This document shows, one piece after another, positions 51,587 to 63,372 of a DNA stretch of 64,000 nt. The notes under the pieces are model-generated. The model was not told the origin of the DNA. It saw nothing but the letters and a program-made list of their open reading frames with translations, and made no database searches. Within the stretch, counting starts at the first letter, position 1, and every line of letters starts with the position of its first letter. Origin of the DNA: Inia geoffrensis (taxonomy: Eukaryota > Chordata > Mammalia > Artiodactyla > Iniidae); NCBI GenBank assembly GCA_036417435.1, contig CM070911.1, positions 6,634,001 through 6,698,000 of the forward strand, written 5' to 3'. The translations under genes and the position numbers were made by a program.

Positions 51587-54500
51587 CTGGAAAGACACGG
51601 AGTAGATGCACCCCAGGTCCCACAGTCCCAGCCTCACCCGGCAGACGGCCGCGCCCGTCGGCGTCCTGATCCCCACGCTGGGGAAGGCACCCCGAGAAGC
51701 GACTCGAGCGGTTAGCGTTCAAGTCCTGACACGCCGCCGTTTGAAGACCCAAAGGAGACTCGTGAGAAACAACGCTGTCAGGATCCCAAGACAGGAATAG
51801 CTCTCTCAGTGTTAAACTAAGCCCGTGCTGAACAGCTGACCACTCAGGGCTGCGGGGAGGGCAGCGGTGCTGCTTTCGGTCTCAATCCAAGCGACTAGCA
51901 AACGTTCACTGTCACTGTCATGAGAACTGACCTTAGCATCCAACCCAGATCCCTCCTGCTACCACAGGACCTTCCAGCCAGAGAAGGCGCCGCTGGAAAG
52001 GCTGCTGGCTCTTGCTGGGGAGGCCAGTGAAGGTCTCTGCTTAGCAGGCCTCAAAATACAACCGAGAACGACACGTGAGAGATACTTACACTGGGGTGGA
52101 ACAGAGACAGCGATTCAAACTGCTTGTCCAGTTTCTTATCCTAGAAAGAAGAGCAGAGCAGCGTCACTCCTGCGAACAGCTCCGTTCAGCGCCCCTTCCT
52201 CATGAGCCCCTCCTACTGTCCAGGGAAGAACAAACTCAGAGCTGGAGGTGTACAAAGTGGGAGCAGGTCGCGCAGAGGAGGAGGAACTTCGCGGCCACGC
52301 TTTAAGGGTTCTGCCCAAGTGTTTGCACGTCAAGGAAATGTGTTTTTTGGCGTTAAGTAAGGAAACAGGCAAGGTTTAAGTGCTGGTGTCTGAGGCCCCG
52401 CCCCGGGCAGGAACAATGAGGGCGGCTCCGTGCGGCGCCCTGGCCATGAGGGCTGGTCCCGGAGGCTGAGGGGCTGCGCCCGCCGCCTCGCCCGGCGCTG
52501 GCCTCCCAGCGCTCCAGCCCGCCGGAGCCTCGTCACTCCTCCCAACCGTGTCCAGGGTCGCTGTGGCCCCAGCTCTTGGCGGTGCCAGGCCTCGAGTCCC
52601 GACACACACCCTGCAGAAGGCTGGACACGTGGCCCGCCCTCCGCCCTCGGTCCCTGCCCGGGGCCTGGCTTCCAGCCCGGCCGCCCTGAACGGCCGCTGA
52701 GGTCAGAGACAAGCCACCGCCCACCCTCCCGTCGGCAGCCCTGTGCAGAAATCGAGCGTCAGGCCTCTCGGTCCACAGTGGTAACTCTCGCCGTAAACCA
52801 CGCAGGTCTGACTCTCAGGTAAAAGCGACCGTAACGGACGGCACCATCGCCCATCTGTCAAAGCCTCCACCGTGTCCCCTTTTAACACCGCTCCACTTTC
52901 ACAGGGCTTTTCCTGGCGTCCGGCAGGCTCGCTGCCCGAGAGAAGAGCCGTTCAGTGAGAGCGTGCAGCCGAGGGAAGGCACGGGGCCGTGAAGACCCGA
53001 GAGCTCGCCGGGCCGGAGCATCCCACGTGCTTGCGGGAGGGCCCCACGCAGGGGTTTCAGGCCTGGAAGCCTGGCCCTGACGTCCTCGTCTCTACACAGC
53101 AGACAAATCCTCCTTTTCCCACAGAACAGGACCAGGCCGCCCAGAGAAGCCTCTCGAGCCCCTTAAGCCCTCCCCGTGACAGTGCAGGGATAAAATCGTG
53201 TTTCTGTGGACAGCAGAAAGGTCTGACTTAGGCGAGTCAAGCTGCCCGTATGTCTTTCCGATCCACTCGGCACCCGTCTCAAAATCAAACTTTATAAAGT
53301 GCCTGGAGTTTCTCAAAGCCCTATTCAACTGTTAACTGTTACTCATTTTGAATAATAAAGAAGACGGCTCCTTCTCCTCACGTGGAAGCATCTGAGCGAG
53401 CACCCCAGGCGACGATGCCAAGACTGCAGACCTGATGGGGCAGCATGTCTGGAATGCTGCTGTGTGGCATCTGCTCTGCCACAGCAAAGTCGGCCTGGGT
53501 GCACTCGTTGAGAAGCTTCACTCGTCAGAGGTCCTGGACAAGCCGAGTTAACCAGTCTCCTGTGCTTAGAAGTATAAAACTCCTCAGAAATTATACATGA
53601 GAGCAAAATATCTGCGCACAAAAAGTGTAATTTTTTAAGAGACCATTAGTTAATCTTTTTACAAAAAATGCTTTCCCAGGGATAGCACCAAAAATGTCAT
53701 AGGAAACAGCAGGTCAGATTTTTCTAAGAACAAATTTTTATCTTTTCCGAAGGTAACATGGTTCAAGTTGCTCAAAATTTTAATAAAATGTTTCATTACT
53801 TAAAAACTGGTGACTTACCACACAATGGACCAGAATGCTGAAAGGAATCCAAAATATCAAGGAGAAAACCAGGACGGAACCTACGATGTTGTCTGCTAAA
53901 AACTTCCCTGTGAACAATTCCAAACAGTGAATGTCTTGACCAAGTACTTTGGAAACTGACAATGCAACGTTCTTCGAGTATTATCACGTGTCAAACGGCA
54001 CAGACTGCTGGTGGGATGTAACAGCTGAGCTGGTACCGAGAAGCGTTTCTGTGCCACCTGCTCTACACCCAGCCGTCCCCCCACACGTGGGAGCGCTCCC
54101 CGGAATGGCCCCATGTGCTTGTGGAGAACAGGTCACATCACAGGAGGACCCACACAGTCCCCGGAGGGACAGTGCAGGGGACTCATCCTGGAGGAGGCTC
54201 CTACTAGGAAACGAGGCTTGCGAAGACAACGCTGATGCTGTCTGGGTACTACTGTTTTTGTGACTAAACCCTAAATTATGAGCCCTAGAGGACACAGTGC
54301 ATCCTTGCTTCTGCAAAGTGAGGCCCACTTTTAAATAAATGACTCATATCAAGCAGGATTCAGCTTTACAAGCTACAGGACTGAAGGACACTTACGCTGT
54401 CACATGTTCATTTTTTAGTAAAGAAGCCAGTATTTTTACTTCCCTTGTCTGAAAATTTGTGCATCCACACTACACAGGGGCAGACCTATAATGTGTCCAC

Positions 54501-57500
54501 TTTTTTTTACCCAACAAAGTCGTTTCAGAACAAAAGTAACTATTTCCATCTTCTATTGCACGATTAGGGCCTATCAGTCTGAAACCATACTTTTCTAATG
54601 TCATCAGTGAAATCAGCTCAGTTCCAAGCAACCACCCACCCGGGGAAACCACGTACCAAAAGTATTGATGCTCAGCTTGTCGATGAACTCCCAGAACCGC
54701 TCAATGACATCCTGCACTCGCTTCTCACATTTGCCCTGGGAACAGGAAGCACCCGGCATTACCCCAGCAGCCACGCCTTTAGAAGGAACATGGCTTCCTT
54801 CAAGTCAAACACACAATTAACACGAAAAGGGCTCCACTGAAACCAAACGGCCAGGAGAGCCCTCTCTGACACACTGGAATGGGTACCTAAGAAGGTAGCA
54901 TTCTCTGTCACTGACACTCCACAGTCAGTCCATTTTTATGAGTGAATTTAGAGTTACCAGAAGACAAAACTCAAGAAAACCAGTTTGTTAAAGATGGGCC
55001 AATTCCAGTAAGGGCTGCACTGATCTCATACACACACTGCCAGAGAAGCCTCTCGAGCCCCTTAAGCCCTCCCCGTGACAGTGCAGGAATAAAATCGTGT
55101 TTCTGTGGACAGCAGAAAGGTCTGACTTAGGCGAGTCAAGCTGCCCATAGGTCTTTCCTGCCCACTCGGCACCCATTTCAAAATCAGAGCTTGCAACCCT
55201 GCAGAATTAGTGACTTTTATAATTAGCCCAGAAAACCAAGTAAGTAGGACTCCCTGCCTCAAACTCAGCTTTACCACAAAGTCCCCCAGGTCCTGCCCAG
55301 TCTCCTGAGAGCACCTGGTCCTCTCCTCCGAGGTCACACGCACAGGACATAACTAGACTCTCACACAAGGACAACGGATAGACGTGCCAGCATCTGTGCT
55401 CTGATTCCCTTCCATTTGCCAAAACCAGCATTTACAAAATAAAAACTTCACATCTGGCTGTTAGAGATAAAGCTGTAGATAAATAAATACTCACATTCAT
55501 GTCACAAAATCCTACTGTACAGGGCTTTCCCTTCCTCAAAAATAAGTTCTTCTGTTCGGCGTCGACATAGGGCAGGCAGCGGCCCGAGGGGTCCCTGCAG
55601 CACACCTTGCACGAGTTGTCGGTTTCTGAAACAGAGCAGAGCCTCTTAGACACGCGCTCTCCTCCTGCCTGTCCACCTCCTACCCCGCTCCCGCAGGGAA
55701 GGAATCGCACTCATTTTTTATTCCAACAGCGAATACGATCCAGTTTTCACACCCCTCGCCTCCCCTCCCCCCGCCAAAGAGTAACTCCTGAGTTCAGGAT
55801 CCTCAGCCCTCAGAGAGGTAAAGCAAAAGGTAAAAACGATTTACATGGAAAAGTTGCCTTTAAGAGATTAAAAGGCAGATAATTCTACTTCATACCCTTC
55901 ATAATGCTAAATGATCCCCTTCGTCCCAACGTTAGTACACTGCGGGTTTCAATCCTTGGCTTCTCAGTTTCCAGCACACTCTGGAGAGCCAAGGCTCCAG
56001 CGAGAGCCAAGCCACTGTAACAGAACTGCCGGCCTCGGGTGCAGATCTGAGTGACCCACCAGCGACAGGAGCACCGCAGCCTAAGCACGACCTCTCCCCT
56101 CCATGGACACCAACCTCCGACAGCACGTGGGGTATTTGGCACACGTACAAACGGCAGGAATGTCCAAAAGGTCAACAGGCCGTATAACTCGGGACAATCT
56201 TTACTTGACCTCTTAGGAAAAACTGAAATCACCCAGAACACAAAAACAAGCAAAACCACTTTAAAGGGAAAACAAAAACCTTTTCGTCATTCATTCACAT
56301 ATCAAGCATTTCCTGGGCATTTACTATGTGTGCTTCCAGGGCACCCCAAGCCTCTTGCCGCTCACTGAATAAATCATCTGACATTTACTGTGTGTTATCT
56401 TTATTTACATGTTATTCCACCTGGAAGAGCCGCTTGCTCCACTGTGTGGATGCTAAGTGCCCATCCCAGGGGTTCTGACTTCTGGGATTTTTGTTGTGAA
56501 AGCAGCAGAACTCTCTCTGAGGGAGGGCGGGGAGCTCAGAGCCCAGCCAGTCCCTCGGGCCCTTCCTCAGACCCAAGGGTTCCAAAAACAGTGTGGAAAT
56601 CTGAGGACAAGGGTCTCAGAGGCCGTGGCTGAGAGGCCCCTGCCCCAGGCGTCTGGCAGGGAGCGGCGGTGGCTGGCCCAGCAGACGTCCCGACAGAGGG
56701 GGAACCCGGGCCTGGGCCGCGCCGGGTGGGTCCTGAACGGCACCAGAGCTCGAGGTCAGCGGGAGGAGGAGTGAGGACAGACCTCCAGCTGCCCGCCCTT
56801 CCGCAGTGCCCTCTGGCCTCGCCGCCAAGCGGCCTCACAGTCTGAAAACACAGCCCCAAGGGAGACGGACAGGACGGCTTCCGGAGATGACCATGGAAGG
56901 AGCGGGTCCTGGAGGCAGCGGTCCGTCTGCACACACCACCCGCTGCTCCCGCCCTTGCCCTGCTGCAAGGATGGGCAGGGCCACGTGCTCACCGTTACAT
57001 GCGCAGGACTCCAGCCTCTGCTCCCGCTCGCAGAAGGGCACGCACTTGCCATCTTTACACTTGCCAAGATCCAAGCACACCGTGTCGTCGGCAGCATCGC
57101 CGGGAGGGGGGCACTCACTGCTGTTACCTGCAGCACGCAAAGGGCACACGGGCTGTCCTGAGTCATGTGGCCCAGTTCCACGGGGCGGCCCGTGTCCCAG
57201 CAGCCAGGGAGCACCGAGGCCTGGCCACGCCGGGCACTGAGCTGCCCGCTCCGCCCAGCGTCCACTCGGCCCCCGTGGCCTCGCCTCCATCACTACTTAA
57301 ACGTGCCAAGCATTCTGCTTTTACCTTTATATTGTGAAACATAACAAACATACAAAAGAATGTATACACAAAAGAGATCTCTACTACTATCACCAATAAA
57401 AGACACCTGTGTGCCCTCCCTTGACTAAGACGCAAACTCCCTAGGAAGGCACACGACCGTCCCCAAGCCACACACCGGCTCCAACGGCCTCCCTTCAATG

Positions 57501-60500
57501 TACTCCATTTCTCTCTCACCTCAGAACCTGACTGTATGTGCTCAGTACCCACAATGCTCTCGTCTCCACTCTTTCAGGAGGACTGGCTGTTCCCTTCTCA
57601 CCCTTCAGATTTTCTCTCCAAGACCTCCTTTCTCAGCCGTCCCCAAGGACCCTGCCTAAGCTGGTGGCCCCTCACCCCCGCCATGCTCTGTCACTCCACG
57701 GGCTCCTCCCCTTCACAGCACGTTTTACAATTTACCTCTATTCGATTACCGGTGGTTATTTTCTGTTTCTTACCACCAGACTGGCAATCTCCATGAGAGC
57801 AGAGACCAAAACTATTAATGAATCAGTGATGTCCAATCCCTGTCACACTGTAGGAAGCCACAAATACTTCTTAAATGAATCAATGATTCTTAAGGACAAA
57901 GAAAAGCCAAGCAAGGATGTTAAATTCGAGAGAAAGGGTGGAACGAATGACTCATTCTGGAAAATGAGAAGCACGAGCAGTTGAAAGCCAACACTGAAAG
58001 GGAAGAGAAAGACCACTGCACGGAGACACAACAGGCCTGGCCTCTCCATTGAGGATCGGAACCGGTCAAAAGATTCGGACTCAAAGGGCTGTGAACTTAA
58101 AGGAATCTGCCCTATTTCCTACAAAAGCAGCCTTTCATTAACTACCTAACACATATGAGACACTTGCTTAGGCTACTACCTCTGCCTCTGGTTTTATAAA
58201 ACCCGTTATGGGTGCTGGGCATTCAGAGTGCCAACAAGACTGTCTTATAGCAAACTCACTGCCACTGAAAGCAAGCTCTGGAAAAAGTACAGCAAGTTCA
58301 GTGAAGGTTTATATTCTGTATTGTCACCATATTTTTAGTATGTTATGCTGCCCTCAGCAGAGACATAAAAAATGCTTTAGAATATTTGTTGAACATCTGT
58401 TCTTAAAAGATTAAAATTAGAGTATAAAGCGCACAGGAAAATAATTAAAAACATAGCATCACCTATTTAACATGGTACTCAAAGTGGAGCATGCATCAAG
58501 ATGTGCCAGTGGATGCTGCAACAGAGTGCTGGGCCCTGCCCAGAGCTGCCAGTTGCAGGAGGCCCCGGGGAGGGGAGCAAGCATTTCCATTTCTAACAAG
58601 AGCCCAGGTGATGCTGCTGCTACTTTGTATAAAATACCAAGGGAACAAAAGGCTGTTTGAAAAGGAATATCATTTTTTCAAATTGTTTTACCTACAGTTA
58701 TTTAAAGAAAACATCTTTCTATCATTAAAGACAAACACTGAGCACAGCTAGAAAGTGTTTTTTAAAGACTGATTGAGATATTCAGGCTCTTGACATTTGC
58801 CAAACTGATGTGATGCTGACAGATCTCAATGTAAGAATCATAAGTAACATCTTATAAAATGCACATGTAAAAGCTGAAGGAAAAATCAAAATGAGATAAA
58901 ACTTCGCATCCACTAGGATGGCTACAATCAAAAAGACAGGGGAATTCCCTGACAGTCCAGTGGTTAGGACTCCACGCTTCCACTGCAGAGGGAATGGGTT
59001 TGATCCCTGGCTGGGGAACTGAGATCCCACAGGCCGTGTGGTGCGGCCAAAAAAAAAAGACGGACTATAACAAGTGTTGGTGAGGATGTGGAGAAACTGG
59101 AACCTTCACACATGCTGGTGGGAACATAGAATGGGCAGCCATTTGGAAAACAGCCTGGCAGTTCTTCAAAGGATTAAACTTCCCTGGCGGTGCAGTGGTT
59201 GAGAGTCCGCCTGCCGATGCAGGGGACATGGGTTCGTGCCCCGGTCCGGGAAGATCCCACATGCCATGGAGCGGCTGGGCCCGTGAGCCATGGCCGCTGA
59301 GCCTGTGCGTCCGGAGCCTGTGCTCCGCAACGGGAAAGGCCACAACAGTGAGAGGCCCACGTACCGCAAAAAAAACCAAAAACCATAATTCCACACAAAA
59401 ACTTGCACACAGGGACTTCCCTGGTGGCACAGTGGTCAAGTATCTGCCTGCCAGTGTAGGGGACACGGGTTCGAGCCCCGGTCCGGGAGGATCCCACATG
59501 CCACGGAGCAACTAAGCCCACGCATCACAACTACTGAGCTTGCGCTCCAAAGTCCGCGAGCCACAACTACTGAGCCCACGTGCCACAACTACTGAAGCCT
59601 GTGCACCTAGAGCCTGTGCTCTGCAACAAGAGAAGCCACCACAATGAGAAGCCTGCGCACCACAACGAAGAGTAGACCCTGCTCACCACAACTAGAGAAA
59701 GCCCACGCACAGCAACAAAGACCCAATGCAGCCAAAAATTTAATTAATTAATTAATTAAAAATTGGGTGGGTTCATTTAAAAAAAACTTGCACACAAATC
59801 TGCATAGTATCATTATTCATAGCAGCCAAAAAGCAGAAACAATCCAAAATTCATCAATTGATGAATGAATTAAAAAATGTGATACATCCATACAATGGAA
59901 TGTTATTCAGCAATTAAAATAAATGAAGGACTGATTCATGCTACAACATGGATAAACCCTGAAAACATTATTCTGAGGGAAAGAAACCCACATATTGTAT
60001 GATTCCATTTATATGAAACATCCAGATTAGGCAAATCCATAGAAAGTAGATTAGTGGCTGTCTGGAGCTGGGATGATGAGGGGACTCGAAATGGTGGCTA
60101 AAGGGTGCAGATTTCTTTTTTGAGGTGATGAAAACTGACTGGTAGGTGGATGCACAAATGTGAGTATACTAGAAACCACTGAACTTACACTTTAAATGGG
60201 CAGGTGGTATTATATGTTAATTGTGTCTCAATAAAGCGGCTACAAAAATCAAACCAAGCAACCAAAGGGCCCAGAAATTAGCAAAATACACAATGGGATA
60301 TAGATACACCAGACAAACAGGAACAAGAACAACAAACAGGGAGCAGACTGAATATTAAACAAGTTAAAACAGTATATGTGTAACGGACTCACTTTGCTGT
60401 ACACCTGTAACTAACACAACATTGTAAATCAACTATACTCCAATAAAAATTTTTTTTATAAAGTTAAAAGAAATCACAAGGGTCAAAAAGGAGCATTACA

Positions 60501-63372
60501 TACTGATGAAGGAATAGCAGATCAAGAAGATGCAGAGAATATGTCCAATCATGTACCTAATAATATAGCTTTTGGAGATTTTTTAAAGGAACAACTAACA
60601 GAACTACAGGTAATACTGATAATCAACACAATCTCAAAATTAGCTCCAGATAAAGTCCTAAATGTAGGGCTTCCCTGGTGGCACAGCAGTTGAGAGTCCG
60701 CCTGCCAATGCAGGGGACATGGGTTCGAGCCCTGGTCTGGGAAGATCCCACATGCTGCGGAGCAACTAGCCCCGTGAGCCACAATTACTGAGCCTGCGCG
60801 TCTGGAGCCTGTGCTCTGCAACAGAGAAGCCGCGATAGTGAGAGGCCCGCGCACCGCGATGAAGAGTGGCCCCCGCTTGCCACAACTAGAGTAAGCCCTC
60901 GCACAGAAACGAAGAGCCAACACAGCCATAAAAAAAAAAAAAAAGTCCTAAATGTAAAGGGTAAAACTATGAAGCTACAGAAGCAGCTGTGGAAAATATC
61001 TTGATAACCGCCCACAATTCAAAACAATAAACACACAAACAAAATGACAGATTTGATTCGAGTGGAAGATTTCAGTTCCAAAAAGGACAACAGATAGGAG
61101 GAAGGCATATGCAATGTTTAAACCAAATGGATTATCATAAAAGAACTCCTCCAAATCAATAATAGCAAAAATGAAATGCAATTTTTTAAAATGGACCAAA
61201 TAAATGAACTAGTTATTCACAAAAGGAGAAGTCTAAATAGCTAACAAATATAAAGAGATGTTCAAGAAAAATGTAAATGAGAAGAAATCACTTTATACTC
61301 ATCAGACCAGCAAAAAAAAATAAGACAGCTAGATAACACAGTGTGTCAGCAAGGACATCAGAATACAGGAACCTGGACCACTGGCAGGGGCACCGACAAA
61401 ACCCGTTACTGCTGCTCTAGAGCACGCTGGAGTGCCTCCCTCCACGGCTAAGCAATTCCACTCCTCCGTATGCACTCAGCAAGCTCTCAGAGCTCCCAAA
61501 GTAGATGTGTAAGGGTGTTCGGCATAGTCCCATCTGCAGTATTAGGAGATACAGGCAAATCCAAGCAGCTGCTGCTTGGCGAACAGATAAGTAAAATATA
61601 GTAAATCACAAAACTAAACACTCAGCAAGTGCCCAAAACAATGAACTAGATACAAAGATTCAGATACACAGACAGAAATACAGGGCAATAGAAAACAGAG
61701 TTGTAAAAACATGGTATTGAGTTTTAAAATGATCTAAGGTAGAGTATCATTTTGGCACGTTAAAAACACACATATACAGAAGATAAACACACTATCTTTC
61801 AAGGATATACACCTATCTAGGCAAATATTAGACACGTTAAAGCAGATGCCTATGAAGGGAAGGAGAATGGAAGTAAATAAAAGGGAATAAACAACGAAGA
61901 GAAATAATCAACGGACCTTGCACAGACCAATGACAAGTGTGCTGAGATCAACTCAACTCTGCACATGAGGTAAAAAAAAGAAAGAGCTATATTCATCTGA
62001 ATGAAACACAATCTTGCTTTCCAACACACACATACCTGTTTGAGCAAATTATTCCAAGAGAACCAACGGGAGGACATACCTGTGCAGTAAGACACGCCTT
62101 TGCAAGTAGCATTAATAGCCTCTTGGCACTTCTTCTGGGCCGTCTCGAACTGACAGTTTTTACAGCAAGGACTGTTCCTATCACTACAGAGGAAGAGCAG
62201 ACAGTCCAAGTCAAAGGACAGCCCCACAGGACAGACTATGGTCATGTCACAGGGCCCTGAAATGGCAGGGCAGGGGCTCCTGGCTGGGTCACCCACTCCC
62301 GCACAGACTCCCAGGTGCTATAGCACCACCTGCACATGGTCCATCTGCCTTTCCTGATGCAGACTCACACGGCACAGTGGTCCAAAGTGACCCATCTCTA
62401 AAACATCTTGGGGTCCTTGGTTTTCATTAACTTAATACAGTAATTAAAAAAAAAGGACTTCCCTGGTGGTCCAGTGGTTAAGACTCCACACTCCCAACAC
62501 AGTGGGGCATGGGTTCGATCCCTGGTCAGGGAACTAAGATCTTACATGCCGCATGGCGCAGCCAAAAAATTAAAAAAACAAAAAAAATTACACAAGCCCA
62601 CAAGGCAACAGTGGTCAAGAAACTAGTCAGCCCTATCAGTATTTACAATGTTAACATGCACTGTATACCGTTAAATCTGTTACCATAAATTAGTTTTCCC
62701 TCCTACTTCTAAGCCAGGCACTGGATGTTAAAAATGGAAATGTAAGTACCTTCCAACTCGTAACCTGCTTCCTCCAGTTTCTGGGATTAAACAGTATTCT
62801 CCAACACTATTTACAGTACAGATACACAATAATTTATGTCCCAGGATTGTCATTTTGATTGTTTCCCATATTTTGTTATTATAAAAGAATGTAGCCATGA
62901 ACATCCCTGCTAAATCATCTTTGTACATCTCTGTTTCCTTAGAAAAGATTCTTTGTACTATGGCATCGCTACAGCAGAGAGGATGCAAGATGGAGGATTT
63001 GTGATACAATGTCACATTGCTTTCCAGAAAACATTTTTCTCGCTGTAAAGGGCAGAAGGGGTAAACACACACTTGCCAGGCCCTGTGATGATTCTAGAGC
63101 CCCGTGCTTTCAGCCCGCTGTTGTGAGGACCCTTGTCAGGCGCCCAACTCCACCCCGCGCCACGCTCCTCACCTGCACTGGACGCCCGGCCTCAGCGTGC
63201 AGTCACTGTTGCAGCAGGTGTCGTTGTTCAGGTACATGATGCCGGGGTCACACTCCTCCCCCTCGTCCACCCTGGAGTTGCCGCACACTTTGTTGCTGCG
63301 TTCTTGAAAACACTCCTGGGCTTTACTTTCAATGGTCTTATAGATGGACTGTTTACTGCAGTTTGAAAACAT
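51227..63372 (-). CDS. ADAM17: ADAM17 (TACE), 3' portion of gene, 8 coding exons
   Basis: Gene-level entry. ADAM17 is the membrane metalloprotease that sheds TNF, EGFR ligands, Notch and other ectodomains. Eight minus-strand exons join into 382 codons, corresponding to human residues ~449-824 plus six. Visible in order: disintegrin domain; cysteine-rich membrane-proximal domain with the CKVC redox motif (Cys600/603) and phosphatidylserine-binding RKGK (625-628); the CANDIS juxtamembrane helix ([15 protein letters not shown]); a 23-residue transmembrane segment ([20 protein letters not shown] and HCV); and a cytoplasmic tail with Thr735 (PPTPGR) and C-terminal SKETEC. All splice sites are canonical and the frame is open. 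The tail has a longer proline-rich stretch than human. Prodomain and the zinc-binding HExxH catalytic exons lie right of the window. Confidence 0.97.
52090..52140 (-). CDS. ADAM17: ADAM17 exon, residues ~695-711
   Basis: Acceptor ttctag, donor gtaagt, 51 nt, phase 0. Encodes [17 protein letters not shown], the membrane-adjacent cytoplasmic segment (human has Tyr at the Phe). Confidence 0.96.
53140..53290. repeat. Copy 1 of ADAM17 intronic ~150-bp duplication
   Basis: Starts ccagagaagcctctcgagcc; nearly identical to 55039-55189 in direct orientation, with scattered substitutions increasing toward the right end. Confidence 0.93.
53819..53907 (-). CDS. ADAM17: ADAM17 exon, residues ~665-694 (transmembrane)
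   Basis: Acceptor ttcacag, donor gtaagt, 89 nt. Encodes GKFLADN followed by a 23-residue hydrophobic helix ending ILVHCV. Confidence 0.97.
54657..54735 (-). CDS. ADAM17: ADAM17 exon, residues ~639-665 (CANDIS)
   Basis: Acceptor tcccag, donor gtacgt, 79 nt. Encodes [19 protein letters not shown] and KLSINTF, the amphipathic juxtamembrane stalk helix. Confidence 0.96.
55039..55189. repeat. Copy 2 of ADAM17 intronic ~150-bp duplication
   Basis: Same orientation as copy 1, offset 1,899 bp. The two copies lie in different introns (the one upstream and the one downstream of the CANDIS and TM exons). Confidence 0.93.
55495..55625 (-). CDS. ADAM17: ADAM17 exon, residues ~595-638 (membrane-proximal)
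   Basis: Acceptor tttcag, donor gtgagt, 131 nt. Encodes [20 protein letters not shown] to CTVGFCDMN, with the CKVC thiol-isomerase-sensitive motif and the RKGK lipid-binding patch. Confidence 0.97.
56993..57127 (-). CDS. ADAM17: ADAM17 exon, residues ~550-595
   Basis: Acceptor ctgcag, donor gtgagc, 135 nt. Encodes [20 protein letters not shown] to RLESCACN, from the end of the disintegrin domain into the membrane-proximal domain. A 4.95-kb repeat-filled intron precedes it. Confidence 0.96.
57590..57885 (+). mobile_element. L2 3' end remnant
   Basis: cagattttctctccaagacc, ggcaatctccatgagagcag, cttaaatgaatcaatg match the L2 3' pattern ending in an AATGAATG-like tail. Confidence 0.6.
58930..59061 (+). 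mobile_element. Short CHR/Bov-tA-type SINE
   Basis: ggaattccctgacagtccag head, ends gtgcggcc plus A10. Flanking AAAAAGACAGG / AAAAAGACGG is the probable TSD. Confidence 0.92.
59178..59391 (+). mobile_element. Short CHR SINE
   Basis: acttccctggcggtgcagtg to cacgtaccgc plus A-rich tail; TSD not clear. Confidence 0.93.
59397..59797 (+). mobile_element. Long CHR SINE with TSD
   Basis: gggacttccctggtggcaca to aatgcagccaaaaattt, then (TTAA)n at ~59742-59760. TSD AAAAACTTGCACACA on both sides (59397-59411, ~59782-59796). Confidence 0.94.
60375..60460 (+). mobile_element. L1 3' terminus, severely truncated
   Basis: cactttgctgtacacctgta to actatactccaataaaaat: only the last ~85 bp of an L1. Confidence 0.8.
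60652..60956 (+). mobile_element. CHR SINE with perfect 15-bp TSD
   Basis: gggcttccctggtggcacag to acacagccat plus A15. TSD AAAGTCCTAAATGTA is perfect at 60652-60666 and 60942-60956. Confidence 0.97.
61265..61720 (+). mobile_element. Ancient L1-like remnant
   Basis: aatcactttatactcatcag, caattccactcctccgtatg and the following block have L1 3' order but are strongly decayed. Confidence 0.45.
62080..62183 (-). CDS. ADAM17: ADAM17 exon, residues ~515-550
   Basis: Acceptor ctgtag, donor gtatgt, 104 nt. Encodes [17 protein letters not shown] to CKGVSYCTG, the cysteine-rich second half of the disintegrin domain. Confidence 0.97.
62455..62587 (+). mobile_element. Short CHR/Bov-tA-type SINE
   Basis: ggacttccctggtggtccag head, B-box GGTTCGATCCC, ends gcgcagccaaaaaa. 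Confidence 0.94.
63173..63372 (-). CDS. ADAM17: ADAM17 exon, residues ~449-514 (disintegrin)
   Basis: Acceptor cttaag, donor gtgagg, 200 nt. Encodes [18 protein letters not shown] to CTLRPGVQC; contains the start of the disintegrin domain ([15 protein letters not shown]). Confidence 0.97.

Larger units (their letters stand above)
51587..53818. other. ADAM17 introns around the tail exon
   Basis: GC- and CpG-rich, especially 52390-52730, plus copy 1 of the 150-bp duplication. No transposon recognised; open frames in this GC-rich part are accidental. Confidence 0.55.
58885..60250 (+). mobile_element. Old L1 fragment broken by three SINEs
   Basis: ggatggctacaatcaaaaag, gttggtgaggatgtggagaa, tggaatgttattcagcaatt, attatatgttaattgtgtct and a late polyadenylation-like caataaag. 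The SINEs at 58940, 59178 and 59412 lie inside. Confidence 0.85.

Noticed and set aside
52330..52822. Frames of 90-130 codons in ADAM17 intron
   Set aside because: GC-rich, no start context or conserved motif; lies between validated ADAM17 exons.
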